Source of the DNA: Primulina eburnea
Taxonomy: Eukaryota; Streptophyta; Magnoliopsida; Lamiales; Gesneriaceae
Reading direction: 5' to 3'
Assembly (NCBI RefSeq): GCF_022965805.1
Contig: NW_027330847.1
Coordinates: forward strand, 1 to 64,000
DNA length: 64,000 nucleotides
The notes beneath the pieces are model-generated. The model was given only the letters and a program-made list of their open reading frames with translations. It was not told the DNA's origin and did not search any database. Shown here in pieces: positions 48,765 through 59,809 of this stretch. Positions within the stretch are counted from its first letter, which is position 1, and every line of letters begins with the position of its first letter. A program made the translations under genes and the position numbers.

Positions 48765-50739
48765 TGTTGGATCTGGTTTTCTACGTGCCCAAACGCAGCG
48801 GAAGATTTAAAATTTTTATTTTATTTTGAAAAACAAAATAATATTGCTTTAGGCGCTCGTATGATTTAACAAAACATTCATAGGGAGTTTAAAAGTTATA
48901 CCTTTGCGAATTTGATTCACTTGGACACCAACCGATCCGGTATTACAGATCTGGCTCTTGATGATTCCCTACGAACTTTCTTCAAAAAAATCCTTCTATC
49001 AAGTCCACGACTAGATAGTATGTTCCTCTTCCAATTTGCACTAGAAAATATGGAAGATTTTTGCGTAGGAGAGAAAACAATTGAGAGACGGCACCAAAAT
49101 ATTTCTCTCTTGAAAAGGTTGGCCGATTTTTAATCTTGAGTGGAGGCTTACGTGAGGTCTTGTTGTGGGGTGGGCTAGGTTTAGTATTATTTATAATAAA
49201 ATAATAACTTAATTACATAATTAAAATTAATGGGCTTGATTTAATTAATTGAGCTAGTCCAACTAGTTTAATTAATTTAATTAAAGCCCATTAAAATTTT
49301 AATTATTTATTATGTTGGACTTGTACTCCTACAAGCCCATTAAACATATTACCCACCATATTTAATTTATTAATTAATAAACTCAACTTTTGAGATTAAT
49401 AAATTAAATACATTATAAATTCAACATTTGAATTTGTTATTTAAATTATAAATTCAACTCCTTGAATTTTTATCACCTCCAAAATTTGATATTTAATAAA
49501 CCCAACATTTGAGTTTAATAAATTAAATTCTCAAATTTTATAAATTCAACTCCTTGAATTTATTCTCTCAAAATTTAATTATCATAAATTCAACTCCTTG
49601 AATTTACTATATAATATAAATTCAACTTCTTGAATTTATTCTCTCAACGGGAACAAACAATCCAGTACTTGTGTGACCCTCAATGGTTCAGGGATACAGC
49701 TAGCCGTGGGTTCACAACACTTTGTGATTCAGGACATAATCCTTTATTCGGGCTTACCCTAGTTAGCCCCATTCTTTTCATCAACACCTTGATCAAGAAT
49801 GTCAGAACTCATTTCTGATTGCACCCATCGGATCATGGTAAGAGCGTCTAGTAGCATCGCCCCATGATCCCCTAGGTATCACTGATAGTGCCTGCAAGAA
49901 CCAGTCGATTATGATTAGCGTACAGTACGGTCCCTTCATCTCATATATCCCGATCGAATCTGCAACCATTGGTTCATCGAGGGTTGCATATTAATTCGAT
50001 AACTATATGATAACTATAATAGTGGCATCGCGTGTACTATTTGGAGAACTCCTTCTCCAACGTACATCTCGTACTCTGGCCAGAGATTCCATGCACTATT
50101 ATTTCATTAGATCATATAGGATATCCACACCCGTGGGTGAGCGGTGAATCCCCGACTACAATGCACTGGCTCCTATATGTGTCGCAACTATACCCAACCT
50201 CGCCACCTGATGACTCTCCTGGAGCCGGTAAACGAGTCAAAGCACAGCCCTAGCATATAGAGCCTCAGTGTTGTCCCGGGTCATAAGGACTAATGGTGTA
50301 CAATCATAACCACGGACTTATCCTCTCGATGAATGATAACCACTTGGAAAGTCCGAGGGAGGGTTGTTCGGTATAATCATCATATGACTACCCATCTGTA
50401 TGTTTGGACATCTCTATGCCCTTACCAAGAAACGCAGTACACAACATCACATATGCTAGTCTCGAGCTCAAGCGACCTTTATCCATGTTTTAGGCGGCTG
50501 AATCGACTAGGAACGAATTTAGAATATGCAGTGTTTACAAATGAGTTTCAACATCGAATTACGATTCATTTGTATTAAAGCATAATCAAGGACTTTATCT
50601 ATGCTGTTTGCATGGGTATACAGATAAAGTATAAAAAGACCATAAAAAGTTAAATTATATTAAAATAAAGATTGTTTATTACACTTGAGTCAATAAAATC
50701 CCTAGCCAACAGTTGGCTTGCAGGGCATCTACTCTAACA
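48765..50739 (-). repeat. 3' LTR of copia element (1975 bp)
   Basis: On the minus strand it starts TGTTAGAGTAGATGCCC and ends GATCCAACA. It matches 56189-58163 over the full length. Short open frames inside both LTRs recur identically because the LTRs are duplicates, and they are not genes. A part at 49380-49640 has a repeated 'aattcaactccttgaattt' motif. Confidence 0.95.
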
Positions 50740-50753
50740 ATCTCCCACTTGCC
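50740..50753 (-). other. Polypurine tract of copia element
   Basis: The minus strand reads GGCAAGTGGGAGAT right before the 3' LTR, the common copia tract. Confidence 0.85.
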
Positions 50754-50776
50754 CTAGAGCCAACTACCCATAAACT

Positions 50777-51830
50777 TTAATCCCATTGCTTCGCGATGCT
50801 TCTCAAACAATGGTCCTGGCAAGGGCTATGTAAGTGGATCAGCAACATTTCTGGAGAGGGGACTCTTTCGAATGATATGTCTCCTCTTCCCACGATCTCC
50901 CGTATGATGTGGAACTTCCTCAGTACATGTTTGGATCGCTGATGAGACCTTGGTTCCTTTGCTTGCACAATGGCACCAGTGTTGTCGCAGTACGACGGGA
51001 CTGGATCAACTCCATTAGGAATAACGCCCAACACTTGGACAAAATTCCTCATCCAAACTACCTCTTTGGCTGCATCAGATGCAACAATGTATTCAGCTTC
51101 AATGGTGGAATCCGCAACGGTGTCTTGCTTGGAACTTTTCCAAGAGACAGCCGCACCATATAGCATGAATACCAAGCCAGAGGTCGATTTCGAATAATCT
51201 ACGTCACATTGGAAGCTAGAATCCGTGTTGCCTTCCAATTTCAATTCTCCACCCCCATAGACCATGAACAAATTCTTAGTCCTTCTCAAGTACTTAAGAA
51301 TATCTTTCACGACCTTCCAATGCATTGGACCAGGGTTCGCTTGATATCTGCTTGTAACACTCAGAGCATAAGCAACATCAGGACGTGTCGATATCATACC
51401 ATACATGATACTACCAATGGCAGACGCATATGGAATACGTGTCATCATCTCTATCTCTTCATCAGTTTTGGGACACATAGCTTTAGATAGAGTAATACCA
51501 TGACACATTGGTAAGTATCTTCTCTTGGACTCTTCCATAGAGAATCGTTTAATAATGGTATCGATATAGGTGGCTTGGGTGAGTCCGAGCATCCTCTTTG
51601 ATCTATCTCTATAGATTTGTATTCCCAATACGTAGGATGTTTCACCCATGTCTTTCATGGAGAATTTACTTGCTAACCATACTTTAGTTGATTGCAGTAA
51701 TCCTACATCATTCTCAATGCGTAGGATATCATCAACATAAAAAACTAGGAATGTCACAGCACTCCCACTAACTTTCTTGTACACGCATGGTTCCTCATGA
51801 TTCTTAGCAAAACCAAACTCTTGATAGTGC
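50777..51830 (-). pseudogene. copia reverse transcriptase C-terminal half and RNase H
   Basis: On the minus strand the frame runs from about 51830 to TAA at 50777-50779. It contains the reverse transcriptase catalytic motif FYVDDIL, then GIQIYRDRSKRMLGLTQ, the connection region with YASAIGSIMYGMISTRPD, and the RNase H motifs NTDSSFQCDVDYSKSTSG and DSTIEAEYIVASDAAKE. The family normally has YAxAVGSLMYAM and EAEYIAAS, so substitutions are modest. The tail after RNase H (FHIIREIV...ADP-like end) is somewhat altered. A frameshift near 51830 separates this half from the upstream reverse transcriptase half. It would copy RNA into DNA in the particle. It is not expressible here as one protein. Confidence 0.9.
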
Positions 51831-52566
51831 TATCAAATCTGAGGTTCCATCTCCTTGACGCCTGCTTGAGACCATATATTGATCTCTGAAGTTTGCATAC
51901 CTTATGCTCACTTCCTACTGATTTGCATCCCTCAGGTTGAGACATATAAATTTCTTCTTTCATGTCTCCATTGAGGAATGCAGTATTTACATCCATTTGC
52001 CATATCTCATAGTCATACCATGCTTTTATGGCTAGTAGTATTCTAATGGACTTAAACATAGCAACTGGTGAAAAAGTTTCCTCATAGTCAACTCTTTGTC
52101 TTTGAGTATAACCTTTTGCAATCAGCCTTGCTTTGAAGGTCACTACCTTCTCATTCGCCCCAAGCTTTCTTTTGTAGATCCATTTGCACCCCATAGGAAT
52201 GATTCCCTCAGGTTGATCCACCAATTTCCAGACTTGGTTTGAATATATAGAGTCCATTTTTGACTGCATGGCTTCAAGCCATTTGGTTGAATCAGTATCA
52301 GATATTGCTTCTTTGAAATTCATTGGATCACATCCAACACAAGACTCATCATGGCCTTGTTCATGAATAAGCATATATCTTGCAGGTGGTCTAATAACCC
52401 TATCAGACCTTCTAGGAGCTTGTACTTCAACTACTGGTTGTTGGGGATTAAGTTCAACTACTATAGTTGAGGGAGTATCTTGAATTTCTTCAAGTTCTAT
52501 CATCTTGCCTTTTCTATCTAATAGAAACTCCCTTTCCAAAAAGGTGGCATTTCTTGAAACAAACAT
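51831..52566 (-). pseudogene. copia reverse transcriptase N-terminal half with integrase-RT linker
   Basis: Motifs are ISDTDSTKWLEAMQSKMDSI, NQVWKLVDQPEG, GCKWIYKRKLGANEKV, KARLIAKGYTQRQRVDYEETF, DVNTAFLNGDMKEEIYMSQP and CKLQRSIYGLKQASRRWN. This is the standard order of a Ty1/copia reverse transcriptase up to the palm. After SRRWNLRFDSTIKS the correct product moves to another frame near 51830. The linker upstream (RRSDRVIRPPARY) is typical for the copia integrase tail. Catalytic DVNTAFL is intact. Confidence 0.9.
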
Positions 52567-53400
52567 TTTGCTTCATTGGGATGATAGAAATAATATCCAA
52601 CAGAATTCTTTTGGATATCCTACAAAGTAGCACAAAGTGGATCTACTATCCAATTTGTCTCCCACTGTCTGCTTCATGTAAGCAGGACATCCCCATATTC
52701 TCATGTAAGAATATTTGGGAGTTTTACCCATCCATATCTCATATGGTCTTTTATCCACTGCTTTAGTATAGACATTATTCAACAACATTGCCGCAGTTTC
52801 AAGCGCGAAGCCCCAAAACGATGTAGGCAATTCAGTGAATCTCATCATTGATCGAACCATGTCCAACACGGTTCGTTTACAATGTTCAGACACACCATTC
52901 AATTGTGGTGTTGCAGGTGGAGTCCACTGTGAGAATCACATTCTCTTTTAGATAACCCAAAAATTCAGCTCTCAAGTATTCTCCACTTCGATCAGATCGA
53001 AATGCCTTAATACTTCTTTCTAGCTGATTTTTCTACTTCAGATCTGAATTCTTTGAACCATTCAAATGTTTCAGATTTGTGTTTCATAAACATATCCATA
53101 CCTCGAATGGTCATCGGTAAGGATAACGAAGTAGGATTGCTCATATTTTGTGCTAACACTTAGCGGGCCACAAACGTCTGTTTGGATCAAATCCAGTAGA
53201 CCATACGCACGTTCCATGCTTCCATCGAATGGAAGGTTGGTCAATTTTCCTTTTGGACAGAACTTACAAGTAGGTAGAGAATTTATGTCTGACAAGTCAA
53301 ACATGCTTTCTCCCACTAGCTTGTGCATCCTTCTTTAGGAAATATGACCTAGTCTAGCGTGCCATATTTGTGTGGGATTTGGATCATCTAACTTTCTTTT
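52567..53400 (-). pseudogene. copia GAG-pre-integrase and integrase remnants (stops, frameshifts)
   Basis: Near 53330-53400 the minus strand encodes WHARLGHIS followed by a stop and then RRMHKLVGESMFDLSD, the GAG-pre-integrase region, with CKFCPKGK. The integrase core starts DLIQTDVCGPLS with its first Asp and continues to FVILTDDHSRYGYVY. Between about 53070 and 52905 the core is interrupted by stops and shifts; the second catalytic Asp region is recognisable near 53000 in another frame. It resumes with NGVSEHCKRTVLDMVRSMM and WGFALETAAMLLNNV, then is shifted again near 52600. The normal chain would be continuous, so this gene is dead. Confidence 0.85.
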
Positions 53401-54170
53401 GTTTGTTGTTGAAATCATGTTTACTTGGACATTCACTTATCATTTCCAGAACATTTCTGGCGCATATAATTTCTTATGTCCGGACTTCTTGCAGTGAAAT
53501 AAATATGTTCTAACTTATCGGGCTTTGTAGGCCTTTTAAGTGTCTTTCAGAGTTTGCTTCTTATTGGGATTGTTTTTCTTGTGAGGGGCAGAACATTTCT
53601 TTCCCTTACCTTGTGGGCCATTTTTCGTCTGACGAGAGGCCCATTAGAAAACAATAATTTTCTATTTTATAGTGATCCCATAAGGTATAAGCGTAATGAC
53701 TAGCTCTTCAAGGCTATCATCTATCTTATTCAATTCACCATAACCCCGTCAAATGAGGAAGAGAAAGACAACAAATTGATGTTATCTAATAACTCGTTAG
53801 GAATCACATATTCCAGGCCCACCACATACTTAATAAGCTCAGTCACATGTACACAAAGCTCATGGGCCAAAGCCCAGTCTTGCATTCGTGTAGTCATGAG
53901 CTTTTAAAAGTGGTGTGCATCACTATACGAGTTTCATGCACCATGCAACTCTTGCACATGCATTCGAATGTCAGCAGCATTCAACATTTCCTCTAACTTT
54001 CCCTACAGTTCATTTGACAAAGAAGCGAGCATGTTACACTTTAGCTTGCATACTATGGTCCTACCATCTTGCATGCTTTGTCAGTTCAACAAGACTGACA
54101 TTAGTGTGTATGCTATTTTCTCTGAATTCAGAACAATTTTCCCAACCAGTCTTGAAAATTAGATTCGATT
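53401..54170 (-). pseudogene. copia gag remnant
   Basis: Minus-strand DNA has recognisable pieces of a copia Gag in several frames. These are 'MLNAADIRMHVQELHG' and 'LMTTRMQDWALAHEL' near 53850-53990, then 'VGLEYVIPNELLDNI' and 'LLSFSSSFDGVMVN' near 53740-53830. Near 53490 a degenerate zinc knuckle reads YFHCKKSGHKKLYAP, with two of the Cys changed to Tyr. Stops are frequent, and no frame of more than 60 codons covers it. The segment between knuckle and GAG-pre-integrase lacks a clear protease DTGA motif. Similarity is from general knowledge of the family. Confidence 0.7.
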
Positions 54171-55677
54171 AGCTTGTTAATAACAAAATTGATTATGTGA
54201 CGAAATCGAAAATATACTGATATGGAAACAGAATAATGGTTGCTGATTATTTTAAAATAATTTTAAGATATAAAATATGGATTTTTATTTTATAAATCTC
54301 CCTCCCACTATTTTGACATTTCCACCACCCTCTGATGAAAATGGGAAATCACATTTCCTTAGTGGGCACGTAAAGTCCAATTAGCCAATTATAATCCCGA
54401 ATAATATCAGCCAATTATAATTTCTAAAAGGTAGAATCCAATTGCATCCCTATGCAACCTCCGCGTGTTTTGCCTCACGTTTAATAAGGACCCAATAATA
54501 TGACGCCGTTTATTTTCGCGTGTCAAACCGACCCATCAATATTGAATTATAGTAGACGGTCGCCATGAGTTCCCCCAATAATATGAGCCGAAGTCATGGG
54601 AGTTCCACTCAATTAACATCATATGTCCGGTGGAAGTCACAGCTTTCCGGCGTACAGGCCTCCCCAATAATATGAGCCAGACACTGTCCGCGGGTAGCGA
54701 TCAACATGCAACCACGGTTGATGGAAGGCAAGGAAAAATTAAACTCCTTTAATTTTTACTTTTTCGGTTTGATATAAATTTTGAATCTTATTCAAAATGA
54801 GGGATTTTAATTTTAAAATTGTCTCATCATTTTAATTTAAAAATCGCGTGCCACGAGTTTGTGTGTTTGCCGGATTCATGCAACTATATTATCTAATAAT
54901 ATACATACATGCATACTACTATATATCGCATATATCATAATATGACATTCAAAAATAAATAAGGATGATCGATCGCCAACACTATTAGATCCATGTGAGC
55001 CATACATGGATCCAGGTCCAAACCTAGGTGAATGCAGGGATGCAAATGCAACTTATTACAAAAGCTTCCAATATTTTACATGTCTTCGTCTTGATCATCG
55101 AGCCCACCATCTTCCAGTCTTGATCTCCCACTATTTCTAATTATTACATTTGAATAGCCATGGCACATAAGGGATACATCTCATGGGGGTGGGACCGGCC
55201 ATAAACCAGGCCCACTTTAATAATATCAAATATTATAAAAATGAATAAAAAAACAATAAAATATCCTAACATACACCTAACACATTGGTCAAGGCTCTCG
55301 ATCATCCTTCATGCATTTAATATCAAATATTAACATCAATTTAATTAAACAATTTAATTAATTGATAAATCATATATCTAATAATTTTATCACTAACCAC
55401 CACAATTATTAAAAGATTTAATAAATTAAATAAACTCTTTTATTTAATTTCCAATTAAATCAATAATAATTGATTTCTTGTAAAAACTCATTTTTACTAT
55501 AAATAATTAAAATCATATTCTAATTATTTATTTCACAAGAAAATTATTAATTTTCTAAAAATCAATTTTCCAATTTAAAAATTGAACCAATTTTCAAAAA
55601 TATCAATTTTACCCAAAAATTTGAAAAATCAGAAAATCGCAGCCCAGGCCCAAACAATTCAAGCCCATTATTTAGCG
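54171..55677 (-). other. Long AT-rich leader of the copia element, no gene seen
   Basis: No protein motif is recognised. The motif 'cccaataatatga(g/c)' occurs three times (near 54489, 54574 and 54663). There are AT-rich runs and 'ctcccacta' at 54302 and 55127. It may include the start of gag in unrecognisable form. Confidence 0.5.
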
Positions 55678-56037
55678 CGCTTCCCGAGACGCTCCCGGGC
55701 AGCCGCCCGCCCACTGCCCGCCCGCTGCCCGAACGTTTCGGGCAGCGGCAGCGGCCCTGTGCGCGCAGAACGCGCACAGACGCGCCGACGCCGCGCGCAG
55801 GCGTCGCACGCCTGCGCTAGCGCGGAGCGCACAGGCGCTCCGACGCCGCGCGCAGGCGTCCGACGCCTGCGCTAGCGCGGTGCGCACAGGCGTCCGACGC
55901 CTGCGCTAGGGCTGTGCGCGCAGGCGTCCGGCGCCTGCGCTAGCGCTGTGCGCGCAGGCGTCCCACGCCTGCGCGCACGCTGCGCGCTGCCGTGCGCGGC
56001 CCTGCGCGCACGGACTGCCCGGAACAGTTCCGGGCAG
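55678..56037. repeat. GC-rich palindromic minisatellite in the copia leader
   Basis: A 360-bp island of over 70% GC lies within AT-rich DNA. The core has CAGGCGTCCGACGCCTG-like palindromes at a period of 34 bases (starts at 55853, 55887, 55921 and 55955, and a variant at 55798). The island is flanked by two longer inverted repeats. At 55725-55745 arms CTGCCCGAA and TTCGGGCAG surround CGT. At 56015-56037 perfect 11-base arms starting CTGCCCGGAAC surround a single A. A T-rich run (56041-56060) follows. It should fold strongly as RNA. Confidence 0.9.
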
Positions 56038-56174
56038 ATTAATTTTTTTTTTTTTATTTTTTTCGAAAATCTGGAAAAATAAATTTTCGTGGTGCTAAAT
56101 TTTCTGAAAAATTTTCTTGTGTGGTTAGAAATAAATTATTCAATATATCAAAACCATACGATTTAGAAAAACCT

Positions 56175-56187
56175 GGCTCTGATACCA
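56175..56187 (-). other. Primer-binding site of copia element
   Basis: The minus strand reads TGGTATCAGAGCC, one base inside the 5' LTR border at 56189. Confidence 0.93.
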
Positions 56188-56188
56188 C

Positions 56189-58163
56189 TGTTGGATCTGG
56201 TTTTCTACGTGCCCAAACGCAGCGGAAGATTTAAAATTTTTATTTTATTTTGAAAAACAAAATAATATTGCTTTAGGCGCTCGTATGATTTAACAAAACA
56301 TTCATAGGGAGTTTAAAAGTTATACCTTTGCGAATTTGATTCACTTGGACACCAACCGATCCGGTATTACAGATCTGGCTCTTGATGATTCCCTACGAAC
56401 TTTCTTCAAAAAAATCCTTCTATCAAGTCCACGACTAGATAGTATGTTCCTCTTCCAATTTGCACTAGAAAATATGGAAGATTTTTGCGTAGGAGAGAAA
56501 ACAATTGAGAGACGGCACCAAAATATTTCTCTCTTGAAAAGGTTGGCCGATTTTTAATCTTGAGTGGAGGCTTACGTGAGGTCTTGTTGTGGGGTGGGCT
56601 AGGTTTAGTATTATTTATAATAAAATAATAACTTAATTACATAATTAAAATTAATGGGCTTGATTTAATTAATTGAGCTAGTCCAACTAGTTTAATTAAT
56701 TTAATTAAAGCCCATTAAAATTTTAATTATTTATTATGTTGGACTTGTACTCCTACAAGCCCATTAAACATATTACCCACCATATTTAATTTATTAATTA
56801 ATAAACTCAACTTTTGAGATTAATAAATTAAATACATTATAAATTCAACATTTGAATTTGTTATTTAAATTATAAATTCAACTCCTTGAATTTTTATCAC
56901 CTCCAAAATTTGATATTTAATAAACCCAACATTTGAGTTTAATAAATTAAATTCTCAAATTTTATAAATTCAACTCCTTGAATTTATTCTCTCAAAATTT
57001 AATTATCATAAATTCAACTCCTTGAATTTACTATATAATATAAATTCAACTTCTTGAATTTATTCTCTCAACGGGAACAAACAATCCAGTACTTGTGTGA
57101 CCCTCAATGGTTCAGGGATACAGCTAGCCGTGGGTTCACAACACTTTGTGATTCAGGACATAATCCTTTATTCGGGCTTACCCTAGTTAGCCCCATTCTT
57201 TTCATCAACACCTTGATCAAGAATGTCAGAACTCATTTCTGATTGCACCCATCGGATCATGGTAAGAGCGTCTAGTAGCATCGCCCCATGATCCCCTAGG
57301 TATCACTGATAGTGCCTGCAAGAACCAGTCGATTATGATTAGCGTACAGTACGGTCCCTTCATCTCATATATCCCGATCGAATCTGCAACCATTGGTTCA
57401 TCGAGGGTTGCATATTAATTCGATAACTATATGATAACTATAATAGTGGCATCGCGTGTACTATTTGGAGAACTCCTTCTCCAACGTACATCTCGTACTC
57501 TGGCCAGAGATTCCATGCACTATTATTTCATTAGATCATATAGGATATCCACACCCGTGGGTGAGCGGTGAATCCCCGACTACAATGCACTGGCTCCTAT
57601 ATGTGTCGCAACTATACCCAACCTCGCCACCTGATGACTCTCCTGGAGCCGGTAAACGAGTCAAAGCACAGCCCTAGCATATAGAGCCTCAGTGTTGTCC
57701 CGGGTCATAAGGACTAATGGTGTACAATCATAACCACGGACTTATCCTCTCGATGAATGATAACCACTTGGAAAGTCCGAGGGAGGGTTGTTCGGTATAA
57801 TCATCATATGACTACCCATCTGTATGTTTGGACATCTCTATGCCCTTACCAAGAAACGCAGTACACAACATCACAGATGCTAGTCTCGAGCTCAAGCGAC
57901 CTTTATCCATGTTTTAGGCGGCTGAATCGACTAGGAACGAATTTAGAATATGCAGTGTTTACAAATGAGTTTCAACATCGAATTACGATTCATTTGTATT
58001 AAAGCATAATCAAGGACTTTATCTATGCTGTTTGCATGGGTATACAGATAAAGTATAAAAAGACCATAAAAAGTTAAATTATATTAAAATAAAGATTGTT
58101 TATTACACTTGAGTCAATAAAATCCCTAGCCAACAGTTGGCTTGCAGGGCATCTACTCTAACA
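56189..58163 (-). repeat. 5' LTR of copia element (1975 bp)
   Basis: Same length and, apart from about one base seen by eye, same sequence as 48765-50739. It would carry the promoter for the minus-strand genomic RNA. Confidence 0.95.
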
Positions 58164-58384
58164 ACCAGACCATGAACCACCCCAACAAGCACCATATTAG
58201 GACCCTAATGACTCGTCCTAGCACAGCCCAAGCCCTCAGGCCGAGCCATCTCTTCCTGCCCAGTTGCTGAAACCTGCGCAACATCCTTGCAGCTCACGGG
58301 TTGGAGTCCTAGCCTGCTAGGACTCCTTCCCAGCCTCTTGTCTCGAGTCCTAGCGTGGCTAGGACTCTTCCCTTGACCCATACC
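58164..58384. repeat. Continuation of LTR-like DNA after the copia insertion
   Basis: It begins with the ACCAG duplication (58164-58168) and continues the sequence interrupted at 48764. 'accatgaaccaccccaacaagc' and 'aggaccctaatgac' match the neighbouring unit 'ccatgaaccaccaccacaag' and 'aggaccctaaggc' at 48587-48630. It also holds an inverted pair 'gagtcctagcctgctaggactc' (58309-58330). It ends where the family B LTR starts. No gene. Confidence 0.6.
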
Positions 58385-58437
58385 TGTAGTATCCCGATGC
58401 CTAAATTGAGTAATTATTGGATTAATTATATTCTGCG

Positions 58438-58708
58438 AGTTCGGAAGGAACGAACCAGGATCGGACCGTCCGAAGAGGTTCGGATCGTCCGAAGTGGGTT
58501 CGGATGGACCGTTCGGTTCGGTGTCAGACCGAGTCTTGTCAACAGTAGACCGTGTCAGGGTTCGGATCATCCGAAGAGGTTCGGATCGTCCGAAGACAGG
58601 TGGCTGGACACGTGGAAGACATGCAGAGTTCGGAACGTCCGAAGTGGATCGGATCGTCCGAAGTGCACAGGATCGGATCTTCCGAAGTGGATCGGATCGT
58701 CCGATCGT
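58438..58708 (+). repeat. About nine short palindromes TTCGGATCGTCCGAA upstream of the TATA box
   Basis: Copies or variants start near 58453, 58475, 58500, 58560, 58580, 58629, 58648, 58672 and 58691. Arms TTCGGA and TCCGAA surround TCG. The last copy lies about 10 bases before the TATA box. Some copies have ATCGGA in the left arm. The architecture is the same as in family A, but the motif is unrelated. Confidence 0.9.
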
Positions 58709-58712
58709 CGTC

Positions 58713-58720
58713 TATAAATA
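58713..58720 (+). promoter_or_regulatory. TATA box of family B LTR
   Basis: TATAAATA in 'tctataaatagagg', directly after the palindrome cluster. A good match to a plant core promoter. Transcription would start about 30 bases downstream. Confidence 0.8.
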
Positions 58721-59731
58721 GAGGCGCGAGGCTTCACTTTTCAATTACCAATTCCGAGAGTTCCAGAGCGTTTTAGTCGTTTCTGATGGATTTCTAGCTT
58801 TTCCCGAGGTTCGGGCACTAGCAGGGAGCTACTGGCTTTGTAGCGGAGCTGTGCTCTAGTTGGGAGCTAGCGGCATCAGTGGGCTGACTACGGACGCAGG
58901 TATGGTTCTAGGTTCCCTTGAGATTTGGAAGTATCTATTAGTCTAGTTAAGGCTTTTAGATGTGGTTTAGTGATATGGTATCACTTGGATTGTAGGCTTG
59001 ATTCTAGGGCTGATTACTAGGATCTACTGGTTTGAGGTACGGAAGTACTATCCGAGATATCCTGGTTGAGTATGCTTTACTATGTGTTGCATGTTTATGT
59101 GTTGCATTATTATCTGACATATGATGCATGGTTTATTATGCGGCATTTGCATAATCATGTTGGGCCTGTTTATCTTTTGAGATAGCCTGTTCAGAGGGTG
59201 CTCAGCCCTCGGTTGTTGTGGATGGTTGGACCCCGTTGGCCGACGGTGGTCAGGATACCGGTATATCCACAGGTTTATGGTATGGGAGCCACCTCCTGGT
59301 GCGACGGCGCAGAGTGCTACATACCTTGACGTCATTTGCCTGACCAGTTTTTCGTTATACCCAGACCCTGGTATCCAGTACATTTTGCATACATGCATGT
59401 CATAGTCTTGTATACTCATTCTTTCGGTACTGAGCGTTTTATGCTCACGTCCTCGGTTTATCTCTGTTTTGGACACCCTATTCGATGGGGCAGGTCTCAG
59501 GTTGGACGGTCCAGGAGGGAGAGGACAGGGAGCTAGCAGGTGTTGACCTGTAGTTGCTGGTATTTTATTCTTGGGATTTAGTTTGATTTGGTTGTTTTAG
59601 TATTCGTACTTACTGATTCGATCGGGCTGTATATGTTGTTTTTCCGCTGTTTATCTGATTCAGTTTTATTAAGTTAATTGCATGCTTAAGTTCTGATTAG
59701 TAGGTGATTCTGGAACGGGTCACTACATTTA

Positions 59732-59744
59732 TGGTATCAGAGCA
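59732..59744 (+). other. Primer-binding site of family B element
   Basis: TGGTATCAGAGCA, four bases after the LTR end. It is one base different from the site in the other two families. Confidence 0.92.
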
Positions 59745-59809
59745 TGCATTAAGATTTTGGGATTTAGAACTGTTCTTTTGGGTCTAATCTCTGGTGACTT
59801 TTTGTAGAG

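Larger units (their letters stand above)
48765..58163 (-). mobile_element. Full-length Ty1/copia retrotransposon, minus strand, non-autonomous
   Basis: A 9399-bp element bounded by ACCAG duplications, with two 1975-bp LTRs. On the minus strand the order is 5' LTR (58163-56189), primer site, long leader, gag remnants, integrase, reverse transcriptase and RNase H, polypurine tract, and 3' LTR (50739-48765). Integrase before reverse transcriptase is the Ty1/copia order. The LTRs look almost identical; I found one difference by eye, near 50453 and 57877. Gag-pol, however, is broken by many stops and frameshifts. An element this young with such old coding damage was probably moved by proteins made elsewhere. 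Confidence 0.94.
58385..59727 (+). repeat. 5' LTR of family B element (1343 bp)
   Basis: It begins TGTAGTATCCCG and ends CACTACA next to the primer site. The far border is inferred from the TG and from the change of sequence character, because the partner LTR is not in the window. It contains the palindrome cluster and a TATA box. Confidence 0.85.

Noticed and set aside
55562..55887. Open frames on both strands in the GC-rich block (for example 55582-55875)
   Set aside because: Low-complexity Arg/Ala-rich translation of a GC-rich palindromic minisatellite. GC-rich DNA is open by chance, and no domain is visible.
55678..56037. CpG-island promoter of a host gene
   Set aside because: It lies inside the copia leader with a primer site and LTR next to it, and no host exon follows in either direction.
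46506..58384. A complete solo LTR (TGACACG ... TTGACCCA) with the copia inserted in it
   Set aside because: Possible TG and CA ends exist, but the neighbouring five bases (GGTTC and TACCT) are not a duplication, so I keep only 'LTR-like'.
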